Shown: positions 1-13,873, numbered from the stretch's first letter. The stretch is 64,000 bases of DNA from Psettodes erumei (GCA_016785225.1 JAFBJZ010000108.1:452001-516000); one strand, 5' to 3'. The notes: generated from the sequence alone by a model not told the origin. Program-made: numbers and translations.

Positions 1-663
1 TAAGCGGGGGAAAGAGAGAGAAGAAATGATAAAGAGACAGACAAATGCCTGGGTGAAAGAGAACAGTCAAAGGGGCAGAAGTATTCAGAGCATGAAGCAA
101 GAGGACTTCCCTGTTCACCTACTGTCCCATCACCACCACCACCACCACCCAAACCACTTCTCCCATATCTCCATAAAGACCGATTAAATGAATGGACAGC
201 CAGCAACCCCCCTCCACCCCCCCTCCCCCATTTTTACAGCTCAATCATACCACATTACTGCCGACACATAGACCGCTTATCCTGAGTGTCAAAATTGAAA
301 GGGGAATGAAAGAAAGAGAGGGAGAAGGACTGAAAGAAAAGAAAGAGCAAGTAACAAGAGATAGGGAAGCAAGAGAATAGTACAGGGGAAGCAGGGGGAG
401 GCCTGAGAGCAATTTCTTTCTTGAATAAAGAAAGGATGGGGGAGGGGGTTGTAAAAAAAAAAGCACTAATGGCACGGCCCCTGGTTCTGCTAAAATAGAG
501 TGTTATAGGTTCTGGCTCTCATTCGTTGATTCATTCATTTGTTCCTTCTCTGCTCCTTCGTCAAGTCAAGTGCTCGCCTGTCTGTCTTTCCCTTTGTGTC
601 CGCAAGTCTAGATAAGGGCTGCTAGCATGAGTGCCCGCTAGTCATTTAGTTATTATGGAGGGG

Positions 664-720
<57 letters not shown>

Positions 721-3700
721 TTATTCTACAGACAGATAAATGGCTCATTTTGAATGGCCTTTCTTTCTTTTAATTCACTCCCTCATTCGCTCCGTTTAAA
801 TATTTGCTGTTCTTCTCCTCCTCCTCTCACCTGACTGATCCTCATGCCTCCCTCAAACACACATCCACACACACACACCCACAAACACACTCATGTCATG
901 CAGTCTAATATGCAACTCGAGTTGTCTCTTTGAGAGCTATTAAAATTACATCTTGGCTAATCCATATTAGTGGATGGTAAGGAACTTCCACACCCTGTGA
1001 ATAACAACTCCATTGACATTTCCACATACCCACAGTTTCCTGTGTGCCACATTTTGTTTAAACACTGTGTGTAAACAAGTGTGTATGTACAGGGTCACTT
1101 GTCTGTGTAGCCCACAGTTTGACTCAGCAAAAAGGCTTGTCTGTGTTTGTGTGTTTGCCTGCATTTTCAAGTGCTATGTGTCTTTCAAACACACACATGC
1201 ATGTAAGAGGTGCCCATTTCTGACTGTGCCCCATTCCTTGTGGGATAACAAGAGACACACACTGTGTGTGAAACCTCATTTTCCTCTCCTAATGACATAT
1301 CAAATGTTTGCATATAGGCCATATCAGTATGGAAATGAGCATGCACACACACATCCACACACCGGGCTTTAAAATAAAAGAACCAATCAAAGAGATATGC
1401 ACGTATGTGTGTGTGTGTGCGCGTGTGCATGTGCTGTCACAAGTCTCTAAGGTTGGGCGATTCAGTGTGTCAAACATGACTAGCAACACACACACACACA
1501 TGCACACGTTCCCTAGCCTTGTTATCCGGGGGCCTGTCTTGCAGGCAGCCTCTCTAACACTGAGTGATGTTTAAATTAGTTTACAATTTAGCCTCCTCGC
1601 TATCCGCAGACGGCTCTTAACTCAGTGTGTGTATGTGATGGGTTTTTGTGTGTGTTTGTACGTGTGTGAGCGTAACAAATTGTTGCCAGTACGGCAGACA
1701 TCTAATGACTTCAAATTAGCTGCCTGGCGCTCGCCTTGACACGTTGTTACCACTGTTAGCAGCCTGTGTGTGCGTTTATGTGCTCTGTGTGTGTGTGCGG
1801 GTATGCAGCGCTGTGCAGCCATATCATGAAGCATAAATTGGCTTCACCTCTCCTCTCTTTGCCTCTTTTTTCTCTTTGTCTCTCTGTCTCTCTCCATCAA
1901 TTTGATTAAAAAAATTACTGTACCATGGCGAGCAAAGACGTGTGCTTGAGTGTGTTCACACATAGTCATCTCTCATACACACACGCGCACACACACACTT
2001 AACAAGATGTGAAACAAGACGGCTGCAAAAAGGTTAACAGGTCTATTCTATTCCTTTCTATTTAAGACTTAAGTCATTGTAGACGTGCTACTGTTTGCCT
2101 TTTGTGTGTGAGTGCGTGTGTGTGTTTTTTGTAAGAGGCTGACAAAGAATGTTGAGGAGTCGTATTTCTTTCTGACAATCCTTCCCACTCTGAGTGAACA
2201 GTAGATCACTTTGCGTGTGTATGTGTGTGTGTGTGTGTGTGTATTAGTGTGTGAGTATTAGATCAGTGTTCAGCGCTGCAAACAGTGAGGATTTCATAAG
2301 GTGTTCACATCACACACACACACACATACACACACACGGAAGATGAAGAGTTCTTTCTCTGTGAGCCGTGGATTGCCTTTCTCGTTCATCTAATCATGCC
2401 ATCTTCTCTCCTTCACCAAGCAATCGTTGCACTTCGCTCCCTCCACACTGAAAGCTTCGCACACATGCACACACAACACGTGCACATGCTCGGCACAGGA
2501 CACAACCTGGCAAACTCAGTCCACTCATTTGTGGGCAAAAGAAAAGGCAAGCCAGGTGCAAAGCAGTAGCTTGAATTTATTTCACGTGTATGTCGGTGTG
2601 TATGTTATGAGTGTGTCATTGTTTATGTATGCCATATGCAGGGGGTACTTCCCAGAGGTTAGGAGAGTGAGGTACAGGCAAGTGGATTAAACATAAAGCA
2701 AAAAAGGAGAAAAGGCGTCACAGGGAGATTAGCGGAAAGGAGATAGTACTTGAATGAGGCTATATGTTGCTTTGAAAGACATAAATAAATATTCAAAGAG
2801 CTATACTTGGTATAGCAATCAATATATATGTCTGCTTACCGTCCATATAGTAGCACATAGATCAATATACTAACAAGAAGCAATGTGTATTCCCATCTCT
2901 CTTTTTCTCTTTCTCTCTGGCATTTTCACATTTATTGATACAATGTGATATAATACGTATCATTTGGAGACCCTGTTATCCAGTGCCATTGACTTTATTG
3001 CTATAGATTCACGCATTTACGACTGAGTGGTATTTATGTCTCTAATCTGGTATTTCCCCCAATACTCTTACCCCGATCCTTTTGAGCAGTGGCAAACAGG
3101 CTGCTAATTCTATTCTATTCTATTCTATTACAGTATTTCCATTCGAGCACTAGGACTAACCTGTGCGCTAATCTGTGTTAATCTGAGACGCTGCTCTTCC
3201 CTCTTCTCTGCTGTCACAGCAGGATCCCTCGCTAAAACCAAACCCAGATTATAGTTTCCATCTCTTCCTCTCACCTTGCTCCTTATCTACCTCTTTGTTT
3301 TAGTTTCCATGGGTTTCTGCATGTTTCATATTTTGTTTTCCTATTTTCTCCCTGTTTTTGGCTCTGCCACCATTTTAATTTTCTTGTAGACCAGATCTAA
3401 TTTTGATCAGATTAAGAGAATTTTAAGAAGATTAGATGAGATTCCTCTGTTTTAGTGATGAACCAGTGAAACACAGATGGGCTATAGTGTAATACAGACA
3501 TCACAGTTTATTATTTACAGTAAAAAATAATCATTGCTTCATCATTACAATTTTACTTTTCACTGGACTTTATTTAAGATTATTTACCTTTTCCCTTTGA
3601 TTTACCGTTTTGATGCTAATTATTGTTAAATACTGTGAAAATCTAATTTCCACACAAAAATGTTCATGACTACATGGATCAAACTGATGAGACATTACTG

Positions 3701-4413
3701 TACCTGAAGAATTTCACTCAACAAAACAAAATCTATCTAATATGCAATGCTCTAGCATCCACAGGGGAAGGTGGAGCTTTAATCCTATCACTAATTGCTT
3801 ATTATTTAGCTTTGAAAAGATAGTGAACAGCCAGTGATGCAATTAATTATACTACTTTTACTTTTAATACTAGCACATAAAGTAGTTCACCAGTAGCGTA
3901 AAAGCTTGGGTTTCAAAGGGCTGTGCGAGATATGTGGTATGATGTCTATAGGTAAAGGCACACTCAAAAAAACACACACAAACCCGACCAGACACCCACC
4001 CATGCGTCAAAGGTAAGGGGATTGTTTAGTTCAAAAGGTCAGCATTTCTTTGTGCGTGTGGGGTGGTGGTGGGGGCGTGATAGCAATAAGGGTATTTGGT
4101 TGGTCAGTTGGAGGAGTCAGTAGTTCACACTGTCTGAGTTCAAGGATTAGGGTGAAAGTTCACACTTAGTACCAGGTGTGCCTGTGTGTTTATTATGTGC
4201 GTGTGTGTGCCAGAAGTGGATCTGCAGTGGCTGAGTTGCATGGCATGTGTGTTTCTGTTCTCTACTGTATGTCTGTGTGGGTGTGAAATCTCCAGTACTG
4301 TGGAATTGAAAAAAGTTTATATTTACTCTGTGTGTGATGGGGTCTCCACATGGAGTAAGGTTACAGTAGGTTCAGTGTGAAAGTCAGGGCTCAGCTATTT
4401 TTTTGTTTCTTAC
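1..4413 (-). other. ESRRG intron downstream of the first LBD exon (partial)
   Basis: No exon was found. It contains a GA tract (664-719), scattered short CA/TG runs around 850-2340, a TTCTA repeat at 3108-3131, and an AT-rich stretch at about 3400-3900. The exon that should follow 4414 (FSTLSLADQ in mammals) is not present, so this intron is longer than 4.4 kb and extends beyond the left edge. Confidence 0.85.
664..719. repeat. GA microsatellite, slightly interrupted
   Basis: About 28 GA units with a few AAAG interruptions, seen directly. Confidence 0.95.
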
Positions 4414-4575
4414 CTGGGATATGTTTGGCCCAGCCAATGTTGACCACCAGCTCTCTGTCCGCCAGGTCACAAAGCGTAGTCAGGGCCTTGATGTCGCTGT
4501 CTGGTACCGTTGGGTCAGGCATGGCGTAAATCTTCTCTGGCTCGGCCACAAGCAGGTGAGAGACGATTTTGTTAT
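4414..4575 (-). CDS. esrrg: ESRRG exon: start of the ligand-binding domain
   Basis: The exon is 162 nt, with acceptor CCTTGCAG|ATAACAAA and donor CCCAG|GTAAGA. It encodes NKIVSHLLVAEPEKIYAMPD, then the stretch TVPDSDIKALTTLCDLADRE and LVVNIGWAKHIP. These are helix 1 and much of helix 3 of the ligand-binding domain. The Glu of DREL corresponds to human Glu275, which contacts phenolic ligands such as 4-hydroxytamoxifen and bisphenol A. Position 279 is Asn here, where human ERRgamma has Ile. The exon leaves in phase 1, and the next exon, expected to begin with the Gly before FSTLSL, is not in the window. Confidence 0.98.
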
Positions 4576-6459
4576 CTGCAAGGCAGCCAAAGGCAACTGA
4601 CATGACCACCAGACAAGGAGAAAGACACAGAGACAGAGAGATGGTGAATTTTTGCTGTATTAGGCTACAAGCTCTTCCACACCAATCCGGTGCAAAAATG
4701 TGAAAGGTCATATGCAAAGTCCCTTATAACATGGCCTGCTAGGTAACACATATGTCAAAAGGTGTTTCATCATGTAGCAAAAAACAGCTAACATGGGCAT
4801 CAGCAAAAACAAAGAAACATGTATATTGCATAAACTAAGTTCATGTCAGTATATTGCATATTACACAGAACACCAATCATAACGTCTATATATTTGTTGT
4901 ACTTTGTATACAAACATGAAGAAACAGCTGAAAGAAAGGTGAACATGTTAGGCTCTCTCTCTCTCGAAGTATACTTAAACCTTTACTGTGAAACAAAACA
5001 TTAACTTTAAGAAAACATCAGAATTAATTTATACACAGTAAGTAAAAATTACTATGCAGTAGGAAGGATGAGAAGGTGCTTGAATACAATGCCTCGTCAT
5101 GTCCTGTAGAATTTTCAACAAGCAAGCTCAAAATCACTGGATAATTTAATTCCTGTAATTTGGAGGGACTAACATGAAAATGCACTCGACAAAAGATCAA
5201 AAAATGATTGAAAAGGTTCCAGATTAGGAGATGCTCCAGGGTGTGATTAAAGGCAATCACTGCTGGTAATTCAGGTTGTCTGAAGTGTTGCATTTTGTAT
5301 CAGCGCCTTAAGAAAGCTTCGCTGATATGTACAGAGGGAAAAGATAACACTGAAAGCCAAACAGCTCAGCTGGTAATAGTGACATGTGGTGATGAGATCT
5401 CTATGGCCCATTAGTAACAGACTGATACCCTGCTTCCAAATTAATCCACTGACTAATCAAGCATGGGAATAATAACAGAGGATAGCACGGCAAGGGAGCA
5501 ATGAGGGATAGTGGAAAAGCAAAAGAGATGGATAAGCATTGAAAAAGTGGGAGAAGACATGCAGGTCGAAATATAGCCATGGACAGATTGTAAAAGACAG
5601 ACAGGTGGAGTCGAGGAAGCGACAGCTAGATAGAGATAAACAGCAAGGGAGAGTGAAAAAGAGTTGGTGGGGATGAGTTGTGTATTGATCTAACACTGTC
5701 CACCGCCAGTGCTGTTACACACACGCACACGCATTTATATAAATGTATATTTCTTTCCATCCGCTTCCCTCTAGCTCCAGCTATTGGGTCATTTGAACCC
5801 AACCAATCCCAGTCACACTGCTGTATCTGTGGGTAAATCTTATTTAATGTTTCCCTAATTAGAATCAATGGAAGCCCATTTCCAAACCCTGGGCTATTGT
5901 TCTGTTCTCACACAATCAATGGGGACGCTGAGGCTTGGGATTGGGCTAGATAGGCTGTGTGCTCGTATCTGAGAGGGAGAGAAACAGAGGGACAGAAAGA
6001 TTTTGTGTGCCTATTGACTGTGCGTGAAAGAAAAAGAGAGATGTAAGAAGTCTGTGTCCACCCTATATGTTTTGTTTTTAGGCCAGAGAGAGGTTTTGTA
6101 CACAGATACTGCATGTAAAGGAAAAGCCTTATCGGAGGGATTAATAACTGTTTGGAGTGGCCACTGGTGATTCAAGTAAATGTCTTGTGTTCAAACTCTC
6201 CCACAAAATCTGACAAAAGCTTGACAAAAGTAATGATAGGCCAAAAGAGTTACGTATTGCAACACACGTACATTATAAATACACGCACATAGTGTACACA
6301 CACTTGCTTTATCCCATCATTTCAATGATTAGTAGTGCAGAAGTCCCGGTAAGCTGTCGTGCAGCCATTCAGCATATTGGCCTAAAGCAGAATATGCTCC
6401 AGCTTTAAGCAAAATGGGCTTTGGGGACCAAGCTGCTAAACACTGCTCAATCTGCACTG

Positions 6460-6461
<2 letters not shown>

Positions 6462-6493
<32 letters not shown>
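6462..6493. repeat. TG microsatellite
   Basis: An uninterrupted TG run of about 16 units. Confidence 0.97.
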
Positions 6494-6495
<2 letters not shown>

Positions 6496-7287
6496 CAGAC
6501 GGTTAGCTAGAGAGCTAACTCTAGTTTGATGTGGTTGCCAGATTGGATTTAATCCGGATTAGGGTTCTGGCTAGTCCCCCTGCCTTCCTCTCTCCTTCTT
6601 TCCCTTCCCTTCCCTCTCTCTCTCTCTGAGAAACTGTCTTATTTAAGTTTAGTCACTCCCTCTCCCTCTCTCTTCTGCTGTATCCATGTCACTCTTACTC
6701 ACTCACTCACTCACTCTCTCTCCCTTGTTAATTTTTCAATCACCACTCTTTGGCTTTGGTTTTATTCTTTAAAAAAACGCAGCCAATCCAGCCGGAGCTA
6801 AATGAATACCTTTATGGTGAAATATTACACAAATAAAATGTTATGACCCCAAACTGGTAGCAGTAGAGACGGGGAGATAAACTTGGACCCAAACAGATGG
6901 GCTTCTCACTACCCTGTGTCCATTTATGTGCCTGTGTGTGTGTGTGTGTTTCAGTATTTTTTACTGTCCAACTGTTTCCACTGGGATAGAAACTAAAGGA
7001 AAGGTAACCCTTTTTACTTCTGGTCTCTAAACAGTGACTCAAGCCTATTACATGAACACAGCCTACAATATTCTTGAAATACAATATTTTCACTTGATTT
7101 CTGGAGTATTTTTCTTGTGCGCTGTCTCAAACACAGTCTTCATTGTTCCCTCTGCACACTATGTTAAATGCTGTTGTCATATATGTAGCATATGAGTAGA
7201 TTACAGTGTCCTGAGAGTAGTATGTAAATTCCGGCCCTTGAAAATCACAACTCCAAAGGGTTACGACAGATACTGCTACCAGTCAGA

Positions 7288-7347
7288 GTTTGTTTGTGTG
7301 TTTGTGTGTGTGTGTGTGTATGTGTGTGTGTGTGTATGTGTGTGTGT
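7288..7347 (-). repeat. CA-rich tract next to the hinge-exon donor site
   Basis: On the transcribed strand the intron begins GTAAGAA and then runs into an interrupted CA repeat about 60 nt long, starting 7 nt from the exon end. CA-rich RNA at this position is a known binding site for hnRNP L, which affects donor use. Confidence 0.9.
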
Positions 7348-7353
7348 TCTTAC

Positions 7354-7464
7354 ATGGCTTCTTGGGGGGTAGAGCCAGCTGTGGGTTCAGGTATGGACTG
7401 TTGTCTGCATCTATCCGGCGTTTATACTTCTGTCTCCCACCGCGAACCCTGTCCAGACGAACAC
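7354..7464 (-). CDS. esrrg: ESRRG exon: DNA-binding C-terminal extension and hinge
   Basis: The exon is 111 nt, with acceptor CTGACAG|GTGTTCG and donor CCAT|GTAAGA. It encodes VRLDRVRGGRQKYKRR, the C-terminal extension whose RGGR segment reads the 5' bases TNA of the response element in the minor groove. This is followed by IDADNSPYLNPQLALPPKKP, the start of the hinge. The second part differs from human at a few positions (for example LALPP against LVQPA). Immediately inside the intron, 7 nt after the exon end, there is a CA-rich tract about 60 nt long, listed separately. Confidence 0.97.
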
Positions 7465-10400
7465 CTGTCAGGAGTTGAAGAAGAATTGTGTGTCAGTATA
7501 TTGAGGGTGACATTTTGAGCTTTTCAGCTACACAGCAACAAGACAAGAAAGACAACAAATCTGTAAGTGTGCGAGAACTATAAAGAGAGAGCACAGAAAT
7601 GAAGGGAAAGGTGGAGGAGAGATGAAAAAGTGGAATAGAGGAAGATTACATATGACATACAGTATGATAGTAGGAGTGTGAAGTGGTGATAATTGTGCTG
7701 TGCGTGCCTGTGTATGTCTCCGTCTGTTAGACACTTTTATGTTACTGTCAAGCTTGCTGAAATCACTTGTCTCTTTCATCCTACTACAAGACAAATTTAT
7801 TGGGACACCATCTGAGTAAAACCCCTCTCTTTCTCTCTCTCTTTCTCTCTCACTTTGTCTCTCTGGGTTTCTGCCTCTTTTCCTGTCTCTTGCCCAATCT
7901 CTGTCTCTCTCTGTCTCGTTAATTAATTGACACAAAGGACTCCTAATTTAATTAGCCCTATCTCTTAGGGGATTGGATGTTACCGTGGTTACCACTTAAA
8001 GATGGATAAGGACGACAGGGGTGTCATGTACCCTGGAGGAGAAGAGGAGGAATCTAAAAGGGCTGTCAAATGTTTCCAAATGAACCCTAAGCTTTTATTT
8101 TGTGTATAAGGTTCAAAAATGAAACAAATAATTTGTGGAAGAGATGGAAATGGCTTTTCCATAATGAAAGCTGTCCCTCTAACTTATTTTATGTTATATC
8201 AAGCATTACTCCAACTATTTGTACAATAAATGAAATACTGTTTCATGCTGATCTATGGTGGCCATTGTTTCAGTTGACTATATTTTACCATGTAAATTAA
8301 AGCTTTTTGAATTGCTCATTTGATGTTATCAGGCTTATCTTTCTCAGCAAAACTTCACAGGCACTCAGAAAGAGATTCATTTAACATTTCTGACAGCAGC
8401 AGCACTGGTGTCATCAAAAGTGAATGTGGAATTGACATGACCAGTAAAAGCCACCAATGCTGAATGGACATTGCTCACAAAAGCTGGTCTCTGTTATCAA
8501 AGATTTAAAGTAATTGTAACTGCACTTGTGTAAGTTAGGAGGCAAGCTGGCTGGTTTGCCAAGAGGCCGCTGGGTACGTGATGGGCGGCTGCACAGCATT
8601 CTGAATGTTTTTGGCACAAACAACGACACAAATTCCAACAGCACCACTTTTCTGAGACAAAGTGCATTTAAAACAGTGGCAATTTGATTTAAAGGTAAAA
8701 AAGAAAGTGGGGGACAAAGACAAAAAGAGTGAGCAAGCAAGAGTGAGAGAGACCTGTGCAGTCACTGAGATTTAGACCCTCTGAAAAATGTGTTGACCAT
8801 GGTCAAGACTGCACACAAGAGACAAGGGACTTTACATTCATCTGCATTTGGAAGAGGTTGTACCTGCATGTGTTCCCTCCTTTTATTTGGGTTTTACACA
8901 TACACATTTTTGTGCCTACTTTTTTCAAAACAACTTACTGTCACATGAGTGTACACAATATTTGTCAGGAAATGTAGTCATTTAGAAACCTGTAACTAAC
9001 CCAAGCAACGTTTTGCTCAGTGAACTGAACATGACACGCATCTGTGTGTATGTGTGTGTGTGCTTGAGATGGAGACAGGTAGACAGAAGGGCTGACAGTC
9101 CAGATACCGTGGGGGGGCCAGTGTCAGCAAACGGTCAAGAAACTCTTAACACCAGGGGGTACAAACCCACTCGCACACCCATTCTCTGCTTTCTCTCCCT
9201 CTTTCTCTCTCTTTCTCACACACACACACACACATTCTTGCTCTGTCTACGTTTCTCTAATCCACACCCTCATGTTGTGTTTGGGTAAGCCCTGACAAGC
9301 AGCTTGCTCAGTCACTACTTGGGTCAGTGGCCGGTCAGAAGACGGAGACAGAGAGAAAGGAGAAACACAGTAAGAGAAGGCAGAGGACCATAGAGGCAAG
9401 GGGAAAGGGTTGTTAAGATGGTGAGAGCCATTCAGTAAATCACCTGATTTGTAGTGTTAAAAAAATATCATGAAGTCTGGAAGAGGTTCACAGTGCTCTT
9501 AATCCTTAAATGAATAGGATAATGATCTACTGATTTTAAAAGATTCCGCATACAGAAACTTTTAACAAGCATATTTTGAGTGACAATAATTCTCATCTTG
9601 TAGTTTGTGTTTCTCTTGCAAACAAAAAAAACGTGCTCCCAATTTATCTCTACCACACACAAACTCTGACAAGCAGACTCTTCATTTTTCTCTTCTCTTT
9701 TCCTTATACCTAAAAGCCCCAGTGCTGTGCTGAGCTCACTTCATAAAGAGCCCTCTCTAACTACCTCATCTATTTTCCACCAAATTAACTCTCTCCCAGC
9801 ACTGATTAATGATCAAATCTAAATGAATCAAATTAAAAATTGAAAATTATATTTCCAAAGCCCACAAAAAAGCGACAGGAAGAGGCTAGGGGGAGTGCAA
9901 GAGTGCTCTACCTCCTTTTAACAAATGAGCCTTCAAATCATAAAGAATGGGCAAGAGAGGGGTGAAGAGGGGGGAAGAAATGAGGAGAGGAGAGGAGAGG
10001 AGAGGAGGGTGAAAAGAGGAAAAGGGTTGACGGAGAGGAAATGTAGGGATCAGGAAAAAAATGTAGAGAGGAAAAAGAATAGGCATGGGTAGAACAGAAT
10101 AATTGAGCAGGGAATGGGTAAGGAATGGAATAAAAAGAATAAAATAAAATTTAGATAGAAATGATAAAAAAAGCATTAATGGAAGATTATGGTAAAAGAA
10201 AGGGGAGAAAAGGGAGAACACAGGAGAGAAGAGTGGAGCATAGGTTGTGAAATAAGAGGAGAAGAGGAGGGTAAGTTATGGATGGGCTAGTAAACAAAGG
10301 GAGAAAGGTGAAGAAGTGAAATGAGAGAGAAAAGGAGGGATGACATGGGGGATAATAAAAGGAAATGAGATAGGAATAGAATAATGAGAGCAAAGGACAT

Positions 10401-10797
10401 ATCCGTGAAAGAAAGGGGGGTTGAACCCGTTAATTATAAGCTTTAATTATTATGTCAACTAATGGTACACCTCTACTCAGTCTACTGCTTCCACTTCTTT
10501 ACACTCACACAGAAAGACAAACAGCAGAATAAGACGCAATCATTTTTTTGTGTTACGTAAAGCAGAGTGTGTAAACTCTGATGACATACTACTACCTATT
10601 CTGCTTTAATGAATGGTTACATGTTATCATTCACATTTGTATAAATATTGTCGCTTTTGTCACATGTTGTACATAAAATCGTGCACACACAGTGACAGTG
10701 ATGAAGGTGAATCATTCCTATCGTGGTAATATTGCTGTCTGTCAATAGCACTGATCACATCAGCATGGATTTTGAACTGCACTGGCATCACTCTACA

Positions 10798-10799
<2 letters not shown>

Positions 10800-10835
<36 letters not shown>
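10800..10835. repeat. TG microsatellite
   Basis: About 18 TG units, followed by a degenerate GTGCGTGCGCG end, a composition prone to Z-DNA. Confidence 0.97.
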
Positions 10836-10839
<4 letters not shown>

Positions 10840-13800
10840 CGCGTGTTCGCGAACAGTTGAAGGATTGCGAGTGAAATGCCTTTGACACCTAAGTGGTTTT
10901 GAAGAGAGAACCTGCAAGCGTGGAAAGAGGGAGGAAAAGAGGAATGGATTGATTTCAGATGGTCAATGATATGATAAGAGCATGAGAGAGTGAAAGAGAG
11001 TGAGAAGTGTGGGACAGAGTGGAGGGAGAGGAGAAGACAAGTAAAATTGGATCACAGAGAAAGAGGGATGACAAAAAGCATGAGAGGGAAAGAACATTTA
11101 AAGAGACAAGGAAGAGGGTGAGAACCAGAGAGAGAGAGAGAGAGAGAGAAGGAGTAGTTTTATGGTAATTGAAGTTGTAACAGGGCTGAGATCTGTCTTC
11201 CACCTTAGACCAGGTTATCACCTTATGTTTCCCTGTGTGTGTGAGTGTGTTCAACCAGTGTGTTGACGTGATAACATAAAGGGTTTTCCTATGTGGATTT
11301 AGGAACTGATGGACCAACAGATTGGATAAGACAACAGGCCCATTTAAATTGAATGTGTGTATGTGTGTATCTGCCTATCTACTGCATGTTAGAAAGGAAA
11401 AGAAATAAGAGAGGTATAGAAAGAACCGTTAGTTATATATGATGCAAATAAAGCTACAGGAAAATTAAGGTTCAGATTTTGAGGACATCAAATCAGCAGA
11501 GACAGGAGTCCTGTTGATTTACACTGGTAAACATTTGTATGCTCAAAACTTTTAAGAAATGACACACACACACACACACACACAAAACAAAAAAGAAATA
11601 AAGAGAGCATGAGAGAGGGATGGAGGGGAAGGTGAAGAGGAGAGTGTGCATAGTGTCATGCAGTGATGTTTGTTTAGACCAGAACCGATCAGAACAGCAC
11701 TGCCTGAGGCAGTGGGCAGGTGGCTGTCACTGGTGTGTGAATATGTGTGGTTCTGGGAATGTGGGCATGTGTGAAGACCGTGTGAGAACCTCAACAAAGT
11801 GGTGCCTTTTCCACACTAATAGCCTTTTTTTCCCCTTTAAGGCCACTCTCTATTCATCTTCTATCTTCTGTTAAATAAATGGCTACTCCCAGACAGATTA
11901 ATTAGAGCAGTTAGATACTAAAACGCACGAGTACAATCCATCTCACTCCTTCTCCTCCCATCTGTGGTATCTGAATGTGTCTGGATGCCGTTTCTTCCTG
12001 CTTCTCTTCTCTTCTCCTCTCCTCTCCTCTCCTCTCGATAAAAGTGCATGTGAAAAGAGAGCGGACCACTAAGACAGATCTTTCGTCACAGTATTTCCAT
12101 TATCGTTCCTTTCTGGATGGGATGCAACCAGATGCCACTCAGAGACGCACACACGAACACTCAAACACACAATCACTCAGGACAGACGCTACAGGGCCAG
12201 ATTTAGCTACAAGTTTCCCATGGGGGAAACACCAGACGCCACCAGTTGTCTGGCGCTCCCTTCCTCTGTTTCCCTGACCTCTCCTCTTGTCTCCTCCCCT
12301 CTCCCCGTCACTCACGCTCTTCTCCTCTTGTCATCCAGTACTTCCATTCTTTCCACACTATATTACTATTCATTCACCCTTTGTCTGTTGTCTACCAAAC
12401 CAGTTGCTCCTCGTAATTTAACCTTTGTTTTAATTACATTAAAGTGAAGAAAAGTGTCCTTTTTGAGAGAAAAAACTGTACATTGTAAGTAAAGGTGTAC
12501 AGCCAGTCATTTTTATTGTGGTGTGTGTGACTGCATGTGTACAGAAATGTGACTGGATACCAGCAGTCAGGATCATTGAGCTATAGGGCGAGTCATGACG
12601 CATGCCACCAGCTGTATACACACCAAACACCTACACAGACACACAAGCCCCGACTTTCACACAGACTGGGGCCTTCCACCCGATCTCACTCATTAGGTCT
12701 CAGAGGCCATGGGGAGCATGGCCAAAGTTGGCACAAGCTGTTAGTGTGTCTGTGTGCGTGTGCATGCGTGCGGCAGCATGCCAAGGTTGATATATGCAGC
12801 CCATGGACTTTCCTCTCTGGTAGTCTACCCTCTGAATCCAGCTGGCCGTTTATAGCATTACAGACATGGAGGCTTTGGTTTTTTGGATTGAACACGTTCT
12901 GTCCATTTTACCATGATTCATCAGACGTGCCATCATCAAAGCTGCTCTGTTGTAAGGGAGCAAATCTGTCAATACGACCATATGTAGAGTATACATGCAT
13001 ACTGAATATTGCTGGCTCCTGGATTGTGTTCCTCTGCCAAAGCCTTTCATGTTCAAATGTCTGATCCGTGTTTTGTATTCTGAACATGACATTTCCACGA
13101 ATTAGTACTGATGTTGAATATATTATGTCTGTCTTGCCTTGCCATTTGTGTATAAATTGAAATAACTGTGACAGCTACGGTGCTATTACTTGAGATTGTT
13201 TCTGTTTTTTTAAACTTGTCAAATAAATTTTAAAAAATTGATTGATTTTCTGAGGTTTTTTTTAACATCCACCTTCATTCTTCTCCTGTTTTATTACTTT
13301 TCATCAAGACATTTTTTCCGGCAATAATACCCCTGCTCTCTCACTCCCCCCTCCCTTCTGTAGCCAGATTTAAGCCCCGCCCCTGTGACCTTTAGGTCTT
13401 CAGCTGACGCATCATTATGACCTCATTAAAAATGGACAGACAGCCATTGCCAGAGGGGAAGTTCTCATAATATAGTCAGGCCTTTTAATTGCCTTGCTCC
13501 AGAAATTAGTTGCTTCATATCGGTGGGTGGCTGCCCCATGTTCGCTCCTTCCCTCACTTTACTTCCTCCTCTTCTCCTCTCCTCGCCTCTCCATGCAGAC
13601 GAGGCTCAGCATGTGTGTGCATTCACATGATCAGGTGCGTGCTTAAGAGGACATGTAAACAAACGCCTCCACTCTGAGTTGGTTTACGGACCCCGTGGCC
13701 TCTTGTTCTCCCCTCTCTCTCTGTCACACACACACACATGCTTATTGCTGCCTCACTTGCTCTTCATCTCACCCTCTCTGTCTCCCAGGGCGACAAAGCT

Positions 13801-13871
13801 AATTTGAGGCAGATCTTGCCCTGAGGGGTAAACTACAACTCCCACACCCGCACACAACTGCCTGCACATAC

Positions 13872-13873
<2 letters not shown>

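Larger units (their letters stand above)
4576..7353 (-). other. ESRRG intron between hinge and LBD exons
   Basis: The intron is 2.8 kb. It holds a TG microsatellite (6462-6493), pyrimidine-rich tracts near 6590-6720, a palindromic homeodomain-type motif at 6550-6561, and the CA-rich tract next to the hinge exon donor. No other exon is seen. Confidence 0.85.

Noticed and set aside
1..4413. Search for the next ESRRG ligand-binding-domain exon (FSTLSLADQ type)
   Set aside because: No frame on the minus strand resembles it, so it must lie beyond the left edge.
12537..13064. 175-codon plus-strand open frame
   Set aside because: No recognisable domain, part of it translates TG-rich sequence, and it lies in an ESRRG intron without splice signals at its borders. 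A chance frame is more likely.
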